Source: an uncultured Thermoanaerobaculia bacterium
GTDB lineage: Bacteria > Acidobacteriota > Thermoanaerobaculia > Multivoradales > Multivoraceae
Assembly (NCBI GenBank): GCA_951812325.1
Contig: OX638294.1
Location: 4,440,859 to 4,504,858, forward strand
Length of the DNA: 64,000 nucleotides
Reading direction: 5' to 3'
Shown here: positions 9,424 through 17,555 of the stretch, piece by piece
Layout: the number at the start of each line of letters is the position of its first letter
How positions within the stretch are numbered: position 1 is the stretch's first letter
The notes under the pieces: generated by a model
The model's database searches: none
What the model was told of the DNA's origin: nothing
The model's input: only the letters and a program-made list of their open reading frames with translations
Program-made: the position numbers and the translations under genes

Positions 9424-9448
9424 CGTGTGGCGCGGAACGCGCCACACG
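9424..9448. terminator. Strong GC hairpin, possible terminator of the suc-lpd operon
   Basis: CGTGTGGCGCG and CGCGCCACACG form a perfect 11-bp stem around a GAA loop. It lies about 280 bases past the lpd stop in the direction of transcription. There is no T-tract, so it would be a non-canonical terminator or simply a structured part of the repeat element. Confidence 0.35.
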
Positions 9449-9589
9449 GGCTCAGCTCCTCGGTCGCCCTTGTTCCCGGGATTGAGGGCGGCCCCGATAT
9501 GCTCCTTCGTCGCGCCTTGCCGGGCCGGCGCCTGGCCACTCTCGGTGCGACACGGACTTCTGCCACGGGCTGCTGGGGGATGCGCAACG

Positions 9590-9700
9590 CCCGTGCAGCC
9601 AGCCAGGTCACGGTCCCGGGCGGAACCCAGAGGGTTCTGGCCGTTGTCGTCTATCGTCGTCCCCGTGCAGCCAGCCAGGTCACCTTTCCCGGCGGAACCC
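9590..9700. repeat. Two 39-bp direct repeats, 72-bp period
   Basis: Positions 9590-9628 and 9662-9700 share CCCGTGCAGCCAGCCAGGTC and end in GCGGAACCC, differing at only a few bases in between. They sit immediately downstream of the lpd stop. The pair looks like a local duplication; two units with a 33-bp spacer are not enough to call CRISPR. Confidence 0.6.
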
Positions 9701-9727
9701 GCGTCCGCGGCGGCGACCAACGGGCGG

Positions 9728-11143
9728 CTACATGTGGATCGGCCGGCCGTGAACGGCCAGCGCCGCTTCCTTGATCGCTTCGGCGAGGGTGGGGTGGGCG
9801 TGGCTGGTGCGGAAGAGATCCTCCGCCGAGGCGCCGAAGCTGATCGCCGCCACCGCCTCCGCGATCAGGTCGCCGGCGTGGCTGCCCAGAATGTGGGCGC
9901 CGAGTACCTCGTCCGTCTCCGCGCCGGCTAGGATCTTGACGAAGCCATCCAGGCTTCCCGTGGCCCGTGCCCGGCCGATGGCGCGGAAGGGGAAGGAGCC
10001 CTTCCGGTAGGCGATTCCGGCTTCCTGCAGTTGTTCCTCCGTCTTGCCGACGGAAGCGACTTCGGGCTCGGTGTACACGACGCCCGGAATCGCGTCGTAG
10101 TCGATGTGGACGTAGCCGCCGGCGATGCCTTCGACGCAGGCCATCCCTTCTTCCTCCGCCTTGTGGGCCAGTTGGGGGCCGCCGATCACGTCGCCGATCG
10201 CGTACACGCCGGGCGCGGAGGTGACGAAGCGCTCGTTGACCTCGATGAAGCCCCGTTCGTCCGTCGCGACACCCGTCTCCTTAAGTCCCAGGCCATCGCT
10301 GATCGGCATGCGCCCGACCGCGACGAGAACGCGGTCGCACTCGATCGGGTCGGCGCCCTCGATCTCGACGACGCAGTGTTCGCCGTCCTTGCCGTTTCGT
10401 ACGAAGGCGCCCCGAACCCGGCTGCCGAGGCGGATGTCGAGCCCCTGGCGGCGGAAGATCGTCTCGGCCGCCGCGGCAATCTCGGCGTCGGCGCCGGGAA
10501 GGATGCGGTCCAGGTACTCGAGGACCGTGACCTTGGAGCCCAGTCGGTTCCAGACCGCCCCCAGTTCAAGCCCGATGTAGCCGGCGCCGATCACGACCAG
10601 GCGCTCCGGCGCCTCTTTGTAGGAGAGCGCCTCCGTGCTGGCGCCGATGCGGTCGTCGTCGAGTTCGATGCCGGGCAGGCTGGCGGGCCGCGAACCCGTG
10701 GCAACGATCACGTTCCGGGCCCGAATCTGCCGTTCGCCGTTCGCGGTCGCTACGAGCACGCTCCGACTCTCGCCGTCCTGGGCGCCGAGCTTCGCCCGGC
10801 CCTGAATGTGGTCGACCTCGTTCTTCCTGAGCAGGGACGAGACGCCGCGGGTCAGGGTCGTCACGACCCGGTCCTTGCGCTTCATCATCGCCGCCAGGTC
10901 GAGCCCGATCTCGCCCGCGACGCCGCCGTGGACGGCGAGCTCGCTGCGGGCCGCGACGAGTCGCTGGCTCGATTCGAGGAGCGCCTTGCTCGGGATGCAC
11001 CCCACCCGCAGGCAGACGCCCCCGGCCGCCGGATGCTCGTCGACGACGGCGGTCCGCATGCCGAGCTGCGCCGCGCGAATGGCGGCCACATAACCGCCGG
11101 GTCCGGCGCCTATCACCAGCAGGTCGCAGGGGGAATCCGTCAA
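9728..11143 (-). CDS. lpdA: Dihydrolipoyl dehydrogenase (E3)
   Basis: 471 residues. It reoxidises the dihydrolipoyl group of 2-oxoacid dehydrogenase complexes using FAD and NAD+. The FAD motif GAGPGG is at residues 12-17, the redox disulfide CLRVGC at C44/C49 (GGVCLRVGCIPSK), an NAD-binding GAGYIGLELG mid-protein, and the catalytic His-x-His-Pro-Thr (SHAHPTLAEAIKEAAL) near the C-terminus. The start is a TTG with a GAGGAG ribosome site 7-9 bases upstream, inside a TTGA overlap with the small ORF 11140-11313. It completes the sucA-sucB-lpd set, but is separated from sucB by a toxin-antitoxin cassette. Confidence 0.95.
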   Translation of the reverse strand: MTDSPCDLLVIGAGPGGYVAAIRAAQLGMRTAVVDEHPAAGGVCLRVGCIPSKALLESSQRLVAARSELAVHGGVAGEIGLDLAAMMKRKDRVVTTLTRGVSSLLRKNEVDHIQGRAKLGAQDGESRSVLVATANGERQIRARNVIVATGSRPASLPGIELDDDRIGASTEALSYKEAPERLVVIGAGYIGLELGAVWNRLGSKVTVLEYLDRILPGADAEIAAAAETIFRRQGLDIRLGSRVRGAFVRNGKDGEHCVVEIEGADPIECDRVLVAVGRMPISDGLGLKETGVATDERGFIEVNERFVTSAPGVYAIGDVIGGPQLAHKAEEEGMACVEGIAGGYVHIDYDAIPGVVYTEPEVASVGKTEEQLQEAGIAYRKGSFPFRAIGRARATGSLDGFVKILAGAETDEVLGAHILGSHAGDLIAEAVAAISFGASAEDLFRTSHAHPTLAEAIKEAALAVHGRPIHM

Positions 11144-11313
11144 TGCTCACTCTCCTCGGCGAGCGCTCGCCAGAAATCCGCTCGCAGATCGGTCTCCGCG
11201 TGGACGGCGACCGTCCTCAAGTCGGCCATCTCCGGCCCGGCGAGGAACCGCCGACAGGGCGCCTTCGTGCGACCCTCCAGCTTGTAGGCGTAGCGCTGGC
11301 ACCTTGAAGTCAT
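11140..11313 (-). CDS. Small 57-residue protein of the DarT cassette
   Basis: A short ORF that reads MTSRCQRYAYKL at the start and FWRALAEESEH at the end. It is basic in the first third (KLEGRTKAPCRR) and helical-looking after that, with no signal peptide or membrane span. It starts at an ATG overlapping the antitoxin-like gene stop (ATGA) and stops in the lpd start (TTGA), so both junctions are 4-base overlaps. That arrangement argues strongly for real translation. I recognise no family. It could be a third component of the module, a translational coupler to lpd, or the trimmed remnant of an older gene. Confidence 0.55.
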   Translation of the reverse strand: MTSRCQRYAYKLEGRTKAPCRRFLAGPEMADLRTVAVHAETDLRADFWRALAEESEH

Positions 11314-12059
11314 GCGGTGCTGGAGGCCGTGGAGCCACCCAGGAGCGAGGACGGCCGTGTCGCAGATGGTATCTCCTGATCTGGAGCACCATAGCCTCGC
11401 TCGTCGAGCATGCCGAGGAACTCGTCAGGGTCGCTCACGCGATCCAGCCAGTCCCGGCCCTCTCGCCTGAGCAGGGCGGCGTACAGTGCGCACGATCGCG
11501 CCTGACAGTTCAGGGACTTCTTGTGATTGAACTCGATATCGGTGAAGACCTCATACTCGCGAAGCCACTCGTCGACGTCGGGGTCCGCGCTTGTCAGATC
11601 GCGCAGTGCCTGAAGGTAGAGCCAGTCGTAGAAGGCGGTCTTCGGTTCCAAGTCCCACTTTGCGCCATTCCACCGAAATTCCTTCAGTGGAGAAGCCGCG
11701 TACGGCCGCATCAGACGTTTCACTTCCCGCCCGGAGCTTAGAGGGTACAGAGATTCGCCCGGTCCGTCGCAGCCTTCGAACACCTTGGATCCCTGGAAAG
11801 CCGCCTCAAGGAGAATTCGTCGGCCGTTGAGCGGGACGCACAAGTTGAACGCACTCAGTCTTCTGCCGCGGCGTCTTGGGGATTTCGTTGAGACTTCCAG
11901 AATCGGACCGCCGAGGTCTGCTTCGGCGGCGCGATGAAGCGATTCGATGCTCCGTTGCTTCTGGCTGAGAGAGAAACCAGGGAACCACTGAAACTGGACC
12001 TTGTGTTCCTGAACCAGGCAACCGTCGGGGACGGGCGAAAAGACGAGACGCTCAGCCAT
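11310..12059 (-). CDS. NADAR-like antitoxin paired with DarT
   Basis: 249 residues from an ATG (MAERLVFSPVPDGCLVQEHK) that overlaps the darT stop by 8 bases. Conserved-looking blocks are FNLCVPLNGRRILLEAAFQG (residues 71-90), ESLYPLSSGREVKRLMRP (102-119) and WDLEPKTAFYDWLYLQAL (135-152). From memory these resemble the DarT1-associated NADAR antitoxin family, which removes ADP-ribose from guanine bases; LEAAFQGSKVF resembles the NADAR W/x-E-x-x-F/YQ-x-x-KF block. Gene order and overlap with the ADP-ribosyltransferase support an antitoxin role. Base composition looks less GC-rich than sucB and lpd, suggesting acquisition. The family assignment needs a profile search. Confidence 0.65.
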   Translation of the reverse strand: MAERLVFSPVPDGCLVQEHKVQFQWFPGFSLSQKQRSIESLHRAAEADLGGPILEVSTKSPRRRGRRLSAFNLCVPLNGRRILLEAAFQGSKVFEGCDGPGESLYPLSSGREVKRLMRPYAASPLKEFRWNGAKWDLEPKTAFYDWLYLQALRDLTSADPDVDEWLREYEVFTDIEFNHKKSLNCQARSCALYAALLRREGRDWLDRVSDPDEFLGMLDERGYGAPDQEIPSATRPSSLLGGSTASSTA

Positions 12060-12837
12060 CACCGCCCTGCGATCGCCGACGGTGGTAGCGGACCCATCTC
12101 TTGACTTTGCTCTTGTCAAAGAGTCCAGGTTGGCCCTCGGGTTGGAGCCGGAGACCTGCTAGCCGCGGCGCAATCCTCCTCCTGACACACTCCTTGTTCA
12201 CGAACACCCTTTCTATGGAAGAGATCGGGATGGCGCCCTTCACGAGTACCTCGGCTTGAATGTCGGTCGGACAGTCCCGGCGATGGTGCCCTGCCCTTGT
12301 GATCGCCCAAGGTCCCGGCGCCTCCTTCTCGAAGAGGGAACGGAAGCCATCAAACCCCTCTTGAACGTACTTTCCGCTTGCAGTGGCTGCGTTGACGGGC
12401 GAGAACCTGGTTGTGGGGCGACCAAGGGCTCTCGTTTCAAGGAACAGAATGACCCAGGAAATGTCGCGAAAGCGCTGACGATAGTCGTTCAGTACGTACA
12501 CGTTCGGCACTTGAATCGAGCAGCAGATGAAGTCGAGGTGATTGTCGATCCGTTGGAAGTCGTTTCTCGCCGGGGAGCGTTGCTCGAGAAGTAGCCTCCG
12601 GGTCGACCGAATCATGCCGTCGTCAACTATCCGGCTCAGGGAGTCAGCTCGGGTGAAATGGACAAGGCGAGTGATACCGCGCTGTTCGGCGTCCCTCAGG
12701 ATGCGGGTGTCGTGGTTCAGGAGAGTCCCCAGCGCATGGCCTTGGACTGGAGGTGGATGGCTCTTGAGTCCCGTTCTGGCCTGAAGGAGATTCTCGTCAC
12801 GATGGGTACGGTACGCCCGCCTGATCGCGTGGATCAA
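12052..12837 (-). CDS. darT: DarT-type DNA ADP-ribosyltransferase toxin (DUF4433-like)
   Basis: 261 residues from a TTG 11 bases after the sucB stop, with no ribosome site, so translation probably couples to sucB. Diagnostic stretches are GITRLVHFTRADSLSRIVDD (His60 in the NAD-binding HFT motif), the RxD block FQRIDNHLDFICCSIQVPN (residues 95-112), a strand SWVILFLE, and PTDIQAEVLVKGAIP with the expected catalytic Glu at 196. DarT enzymes transfer ADP-ribose from NAD+ to DNA bases and act as toxins or anti-phage effectors. The RxDG/SxPN style is closer to DarT1 than DarT2. About 45 residues precede the core domain. The gene is intact, with its antitoxin-like partner directly downstream. Confidence 0.82.
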   Translation of the reverse strand: MIHAIRRAYRTHRDENLLQARTGLKSHPPPVQGHALGTLLNHDTRILRDAEQRGITRLVHFTRADSLSRIVDDGMIRSTRRLLLEQRSPARNDFQRIDNHLDFICCSIQVPNVYVLNDYRQRFRDISWVILFLETRALGRPTTRFSPVNAATASGKYVQEGFDGFRSLFEKEAPGPWAITRAGHHRRDCPTDIQAEVLVKGAIPISSIERVFVNKECVRRRIAPRLAGLRLQPEGQPGLFDKSKVKRWVRYHRRRSQGGDG

Positions 12838-12848
12838 CTTGGCGGAGG

Positions 12849-14543
12849 CTACACCTCGATCAGCATCCTCGCGGGATCCTGGATCGCCTCCTTGATCCGG
12901 ACCAGGAAACTGACTGCTTCGCGGCCGTCCACGATGCGGTGGTCGTAGGTCAGGGCGACGTACATCATCGGTCGGACGACGATCTCGCCGTCGACCACCA
13001 TCGGCCGGTCCTGGATCGCGTGCAGGCCGAGAACGCCGCTCTGGGGTGGGTTGATGATCGGCGTCGACAGGAGGGAACCGAAGATGCCGCCGTTCGTGAT
13101 CGTGAAGGTGCCGCCCTGGAGTTCGTCGAGGCGGATGCGGCCCTTCCGGGCACGGCCGGCGAAGTCGGCGATCTGGCCTTCGATCCCGGCGAAGGACATC
13201 CGCTCGGCGCTGCGCAGGACCGGCACCATCAGGCCGCGGTCCGTGCTGACGGCGATGCCGATGTCGTGGTAGTTCCGGTAGACGATGTCGGAGCCTGAGA
13301 TCTCGGCGTTCAGGCGCGGGAAGCGGCGCAGGGCGTCGACGGCCGCCTTGACGAAGAAGGAGAGGAAGCCGAGGCGTACGTCGTGACGTTGCTCGAAGTC
13401 GTTCCGGTACTGCTTGCGGAAGTCCTTGACCGCAGACATGTCGATCTCGTTGAACGTGGTCAGAAGCGCGGCCTGCTGCTGCGACTGGACCAGGCGTTCG
13501 GCGATGCGGCGCCGGATCGGGGTCATCGCCACCCGCTCCTCGGCTCGGGCGGCGGAAGGCGCCGCCGCGGACGCCGGATCGGGCTGCGTACGCGCGGCCG
13601 GGGTCGCTGGCCGAGGGGCCGGCGAGGCGCCGGCGGGGGCTGCGGCGGTGGCCGACGGTGTACCGGGAACGGGCGGCTCACCGGCGGGCGGCGTTGCGCC
13701 GGCAGCGGGCATCGTGGCGGCCGGCGACGGCATGCCGGCAGCGGGCAGCTCGCCGGTGGGCGGCGGCGTACCGGGAACTGGCGGCTCACCGGTTGAGGAC
13801 TGCGAGTCGCCAGACGGCGGTGGTTCCTGTTGCCCTGCTTCTGCTTCCCGGGCCGCGAGGTAGGCGAGGACGTCGCTCTTGAGAAGCCGGCCGCCCTTGC
13901 CGGTCGCGGGAATCGCGCCGGCGTCGAGTGCGTGTTCAGCGATCAGTGGCCGAGCCGCGGGCATGATGCGCAGAGATCCGGCAGTCGTCGAGGCCGCCGG
14001 GCCCGCGGGTGGGGGCGCCGGCGCGCGGGCTTCCACGGGAGGCGATCCGGCGTGGCGCTGCTCCTCTTGCTGACCCCCGCCTTCGGGCGCCGGCGCGGGG
14101 GCTTCCGCGGGAGGCGGTGCGGTGGTTGCGGGCGCCGGAGCGGCCGCCGGCGGGACGGCCCTGTTGGCGCCCGCCAGGAGGTTCGTCTGGGCGCCCACCG
14201 TTGCGATGGCCGCCGGTTCCGTGGCCCGTTCCTGAGCGTTCTCTTCTTGGCGGTGCGCTTGCGCGCCCATGGTCGCGGTGGCCGCCGCGGCCGCTCCTGC
14301 GGCGGCGCCTTCCTCGATCCGGGCGATCAGGCCGCCGACCGGAACGGTCTCGCCCTCCGCTGCGACGATCTCGGAAAGGACACCGGCAACCGGCGACGGC
14401 ATCTCCACGGTCACCTTGTCCGTTTCGAGTTCCACCAGAGGCTCGTCCCGGCCGATGGGATCGCCGGGAACCTTGATCCAGCGCAGGATCAGTGCTTCGG
14501 TGATCGATTCGCCGATCTCGGGAATCGTGACTTCATGCGTCAT
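12849..14543 (-). CDS. sucB: 2-oxoglutarate dehydrogenase E2, dihydrolipoyl succinyltransferase
   Basis: 564 residues. It has a lipoyl domain at 1-80 with the lipoylated lysine in ETDKVTVE (K43), a long Ala/Pro/Glu-rich linker (about 85-190), a peripheral-subunit-binding domain (RPLIAEHALDAGAIPATGKG, about 195-235), a second long Pro/Gly/Ala linker, and the acyltransferase domain ending in DHRIVDGREAV with the catalytic His near 535. EIGESITEA and direct linkage to sucA favour succinyltransferase over acetyltransferase. The two linkers make it longer than the usual 400 residues. Its start is one base past the sucA stop. Confidence 0.95.
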   Translation of the reverse strand: MTHEVTIPEIGESITEALILRWIKVPGDPIGRDEPLVELETDKVTVEMPSPVAGVLSEIVAAEGETVPVGGLIARIEEGAAAGAAAAATATMGAQAHRQEENAQERATEPAAIATVGAQTNLLAGANRAVPPAAAPAPATTAPPPAEAPAPAPEGGGQQEEQRHAGSPPVEARAPAPPPAGPAASTTAGSLRIMPAARPLIAEHALDAGAIPATGKGGRLLKSDVLAYLAAREAEAGQQEPPPSGDSQSSTGEPPVPGTPPPTGELPAAGMPSPAATMPAAGATPPAGEPPVPGTPSATAAAPAGASPAPRPATPAARTQPDPASAAAPSAARAEERVAMTPIRRRIAERLVQSQQQAALLTTFNEIDMSAVKDFRKQYRNDFEQRHDVRLGFLSFFVKAAVDALRRFPRLNAEISGSDIVYRNYHDIGIAVSTDRGLMVPVLRSAERMSFAGIEGQIADFAGRARKGRIRLDELQGGTFTITNGGIFGSLLSTPIINPPQSGVLGLHAIQDRPMVVDGEIVVRPMMYVALTYDHRIVDGREAVSFLVRIKEAIQDPARMLIEV

Positions 14544-14544
14544 C

Positions 14545-17472
14545 TCAGGAGCCTTGAGGAGATTGTCGGGCTGATTCCGGCGAGTCGGCGAACGCCGCGG
14601 CGATCAGTTGCTGTTGTTCCAGCTTGTGGCTGCTCGGCGAGCCGGTTGCCGGGCTCGCCGACTGAGGACGGTAGACGCCGGAGAGGGGCCGGCCGCCCAT
14701 GAGGAGGCCGAAGTTGAGCCGCAGGTAGGACCAGGCGCCCATGTTCCGCGGTTCCTCCTGCACCCAGCGGACCGCCGCGTCGGCGGGGTACGCGGCCAGG
14801 GCGGCGTCGAGCTCCTGTTTCGGCGCGGGGTAGAACTGCTCCAGGCGCAGGATCGCGTGATCGTGGGCGGCGATCCTGCGGCGGTGGGCGTCGAGATCGT
14901 AGAAGACCTTGCCGGAGCAGAGCAGGATGCGGCGGACCTTCGCCCGTTCCTCCCCGGTCCGGAGAGCGGGATCGGGCAGCACGGGCTGGTAGCGGCCCAG
15001 GGCCAGTTCGGCCAACGCCGAGCCGACCTCCCGCCGGCGCAGCAGGCTCTTCGGAGTGAACACGATCAGCGGCTTGCGCAACGCCCGCTCGACCTGCCGG
15101 CGAAGCAGGTGGAAGTACTGCGCCGGAGTCGAGGGGTACACGATCTGGACGTTCTCTTCGGCAGCCATCAGGAGCCAGCGCTCGATGCGGGCGCTCGAGT
15201 GCTCCGGCCCCTGGCCCTCGAAACCGTGCGGCAGCAGAATGACGATGCCGCTCAGCCGGTTCCACTTGTCCTCGGCGCTGGTGATGAACTGATCGATGAT
15301 CACCTGCGCCGCGTTGACGAAGTCGCCGAACTGCGCTTCCCAGAGCATCAGGCCGTCCGGGTAGTCCAGGCTGAAGCCGTACTCGAAGCCGAGTACGCCG
15401 GCTTCGGACAGCGGGCTGTTGAAGATCTCGACCGGCTCCTGATTGTCGGCCACGTTCATCAGCGGCCGGTAATTCGCGTCGGTCACGCGGTCGTGCAGCA
15501 CGGAGTGGCGTTGGCTGAAGGTTCCACGCTCGCAGTCCTGCCCGGTCAGCCGCACCCGCTGACCGGAATCGGCCGTCGCGGCGAAGGCGAGCGCCTCGGC
15601 CGCTGCCCAGTCGATCGGTCGTTCGCCTTTCGCCATTCCGGCGCGGGCGGCGATGAACCGGCGCAGGTTGCGGTGCAGGTTGAAGCCCTCGGGCAGCTCG
15701 ATCATTCGCCTCAGGTACTCGATCAGCTTGGCTTCTGCGACTCCGGTGTCCGGCTCCGGGGTGTCCTCCATGCTTCCGCCGACGAACGCGTTCCAGACGC
15801 CGTCGTAGGCCTGCGGACTCGTCTTCTCGTTCATCCGCCGGGCGGTGGCGAGAGCCGCCTCGAGGCGCTTTTCCTCGCGCCGGATGTGGATGTCGGCCTC
15901 CTCGGGCTTGATCTCGCCGAGTTCAAGCAGGTGCTCCAGGTAGTGGACCCGGACCGGCTCCCGGGCACGGATGCCGTCGTAGAGGATGGGCTGGGTGAAG
16001 GCCGGTTCGTCGCCCTCGTTGTGCCCGCGCCGCCGGTAGCAATAGAGGTCGATGATCACGTCGCGGCGGTACCGCTGGCGAAAATCGAGGGCGACGTTGA
16101 CCACCTGGGCCACCGCCTCCGGCTGCTCGCCGTTGACGTGGAAGATCGGCGCCTGGAGCATCTTCGCGACGTCGGTGCAGTAGGTGTTGGAGCGCGAACT
16201 CTCGGGCGGTGTGGTGAAGCCGATCTGATTGTTGACGACGACGTGAAACACGCCCCCGATCTGGTAGGCGGGAAGCTGCGACAGGTTGAGCGACTCCTGG
16301 ACGATTCCCTCCCCGGCAAAGGCGGCGTCGCCGTGAATCAGGAACAGGACCGCGCGGTCGCGCAGTTCGTTTCCGATCCGATCCTGTTTGGCGCGCACAC
16401 GGCCCATCGCCACCGGGTTGATGAACTCGAGGTGGCTCGGGTTGAACGACAGGGAAAGGTGGATCCGGCGCCCCTGCTCGGTGGTCCAGTCGCTCGAGTG
16501 CCCCATGTGGTACTTCACGTCGCCGCCGCCCGTGTAGTGCTCCGCGTCGAGATCCTCGAACTCCCGGAAGATGTCCCGGGTCGGCTTGCCGATGATGTTG
16601 GCGAGCACGTTCAGGCGGCCGCGATGGGACATGCCGAAGACGATCTCGACCGCGCCCTGTTCGGCGACCTTCTCGATCGCCAGGTCGAGGAGGGGGATGA
16701 GGCTTTCGGCGCCCTCGAGGGAGAAGCTCTTGGCGCCCAGGTACTTCTTCTGGAGGAACTCCTCGAACACCGCGGCGTCGATCAGCTTCTTCAGGATGCG
16801 CACCTGCTCGCGACGGCTGAGGTGGACCCGATTGCCGCTGACCTCCATCCGTTCCTGGAGCCAGGAGCGGACCTCCAGGTCGTCGATGTGCATGAACTCG
16901 GCGCTGATGTAGCGGCAGTACGTTTCGCGCATCCGTTCGAGCACCTCGCGCACCGTTGCCGTATCGGCGCCGGGGATGCCGGCCGTCGACACCGTGCGGT
17001 CCAGGTCTCTCTCGCGGATGCCGAGACCCTCGAGCTCGAGTTCCTCCGGCAACACGGGCGGATTGCGGAGCGGGTTGATGTCGGCGAAGAGATGGCCGCG
17101 GATCCGGTGGTTGCGGATCAGGTCGTCGACCCGGCGCTGCAGTTCGATGTCCGCGGTCAGGAGGGAGGGCGTGCCCGCCGGCGCCGGCGCCGGCGCCGGC
17201 GTTTCGGGTGTCGGGGTCGGCCTCGGTTCGGCGGGCGGGGTAACTGCCGCCGCCGTCGCGGCGGTATGCGCCGTTCCATCGCCGCCGCCGAACAGCGTGG
17301 AGGGTTGCAGCTTCGGCCCGATCGCCCCGTTGCCCAGCTCGCCGCTGGTTGCCAGGGCGTCGAAGTAGCGCCGCCAGGCCGGGTCGAGCGATGCCGGATC
17401 GCGGCGGTAGTCGGCCAGAAGCGCCTCGACGTAGTTGAGGGAGAGACTGTGCAACCCGATCTGCTCGTTCAT
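14545..17472 (-). CDS. sucA: 2-oxoglutarate dehydrogenase E1
   Basis: 975 residues from an ATG (MNEQIGLHSLSLNYVEALLA). The frame is open upstream but that part is a shadow. It decarboxylates 2-oxoglutarate with thiamine diphosphate and transfers the succinyl group to the E2 lipoyl arm. Seen are the N-terminal E1 helix (YVEALLADYRRDPASLDPAW), a Pro/Ala linker near 75-115, HRGRLNVLANIIGKP, SDWTTEQGRRIHLSLSFNPS, the ThDP motif IHGDAAFAGEGIVQE, and a transketolase-like C-terminal half (ILLPHGFEGQGPEHSSARIE). The length is standard for SucA. It is followed at once by sucB. Confidence 0.97.
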   Translation of the reverse strand: MNEQIGLHSLSLNYVEALLADYRRDPASLDPAWRRYFDALATSGELGNGAIGPKLQPSTLFGGGDGTAHTAATAAAVTPPAEPRPTPTPETPAPAPAPAGTPSLLTADIELQRRVDDLIRNHRIRGHLFADINPLRNPPVLPEELELEGLGIRERDLDRTVSTAGIPGADTATVREVLERMRETYCRYISAEFMHIDDLEVRSWLQERMEVSGNRVHLSRREQVRILKKLIDAAVFEEFLQKKYLGAKSFSLEGAESLIPLLDLAIEKVAEQGAVEIVFGMSHRGRLNVLANIIGKPTRDIFREFEDLDAEHYTGGGDVKYHMGHSSDWTTEQGRRIHLSLSFNPSHLEFINPVAMGRVRAKQDRIGNELRDRAVLFLIHGDAAFAGEGIVQESLNLSQLPAYQIGGVFHVVVNNQIGFTTPPESSRSNTYCTDVAKMLQAPIFHVNGEQPEAVAQVVNVALDFRQRYRRDVIIDLYCYRRRGHNEGDEPAFTQPILYDGIRAREPVRVHYLEHLLELGEIKPEEADIHIRREEKRLEAALATARRMNEKTSPQAYDGVWNAFVGGSMEDTPEPDTGVAEAKLIEYLRRMIELPEGFNLHRNLRRFIAARAGMAKGERPIDWAAAEALAFAATADSGQRVRLTGQDCERGTFSQRHSVLHDRVTDANYRPLMNVADNQEPVEIFNSPLSEAGVLGFEYGFSLDYPDGLMLWEAQFGDFVNAAQVIIDQFITSAEDKWNRLSGIVILLPHGFEGQGPEHSSARIERWLLMAAEENVQIVYPSTPAQYFHLLRRQVERALRKPLIVFTPKSLLRRREVGSALAELALGRYQPVLPDPALRTGEERAKVRRILLCSGKVFYDLDAHRRRIAAHDHAILRLEQFYPAPKQELDAALAAYPADAAVRWVQEEPRNMGAWSYLRLNFGLLMGGRPLSGVYRPQSASPATGSPSSHKLEQQQLIAAAFADSPESARQSPQGS

Positions 17473-17555
17473 GTCAGCCTGCCTCCTGGGTGGGGATCCG
17501 TGCGGCGCCGGGCAGTGAGGCCGTCGATGTGTCTGTTCCATGCAGGGTCGGCAGC

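Larger units (their letters stand above)
9323..9573. mobile_element. MITE-like element bounded by 19-bp inverted repeats
   Basis: GCAGCCCGTGGCAGAAGTC at 9323-9341 recurs as its exact reverse complement at 9555-9573, enclosing about 213 bases without a gene. Small non-coding units with perfect terminal inverted repeats are typical of MITEs. No target duplication is obvious, since the flanks (CTTG on the left, TGGG on the right) differ. A variant of the left arm with one mismatch occurs at 36866-36884. Mobility is inferred, not shown. Confidence 0.45.
9132..9727. other. Repeat-rich intergenic region between lpd and the propeller/MoxR operon
   Basis: About 600 bases with no convincing gene. It receives transcripts from the lpd operon and must hold the promoter of the operon starting at 9131. 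It contains a 251-base element bounded by 19-base inverted repeats, a strong hairpin inside it, and two direct repeats next to lpd, each listed separately. Confidence 0.7.

Noticed and set aside
5940..9485. Very long open frame on the plus strand opposite the propeller operon (over 1100 codons)
   Set aside because: Antisense to two well-supported secreted propeller genes; the translation is low-complexity Arg/Gly/Val/Asp without domains, as expected from GC-rich codon bias.
9590..9700. Possible CRISPR array
   Set aside because: Only two imperfect copies with a 33-bp spacer, no cas gene; the same type of local duplication occurs at gene ends elsewhere in the window.
12060..12119. Longer N-terminus of the NADAR-like protein
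   Set aside because: The extra 20 residues lie inside the darT gene and read MTRAKSRDGSATTVGDRRAV, which is unconvincing; the ATG at 12059 gives the usual overlap.
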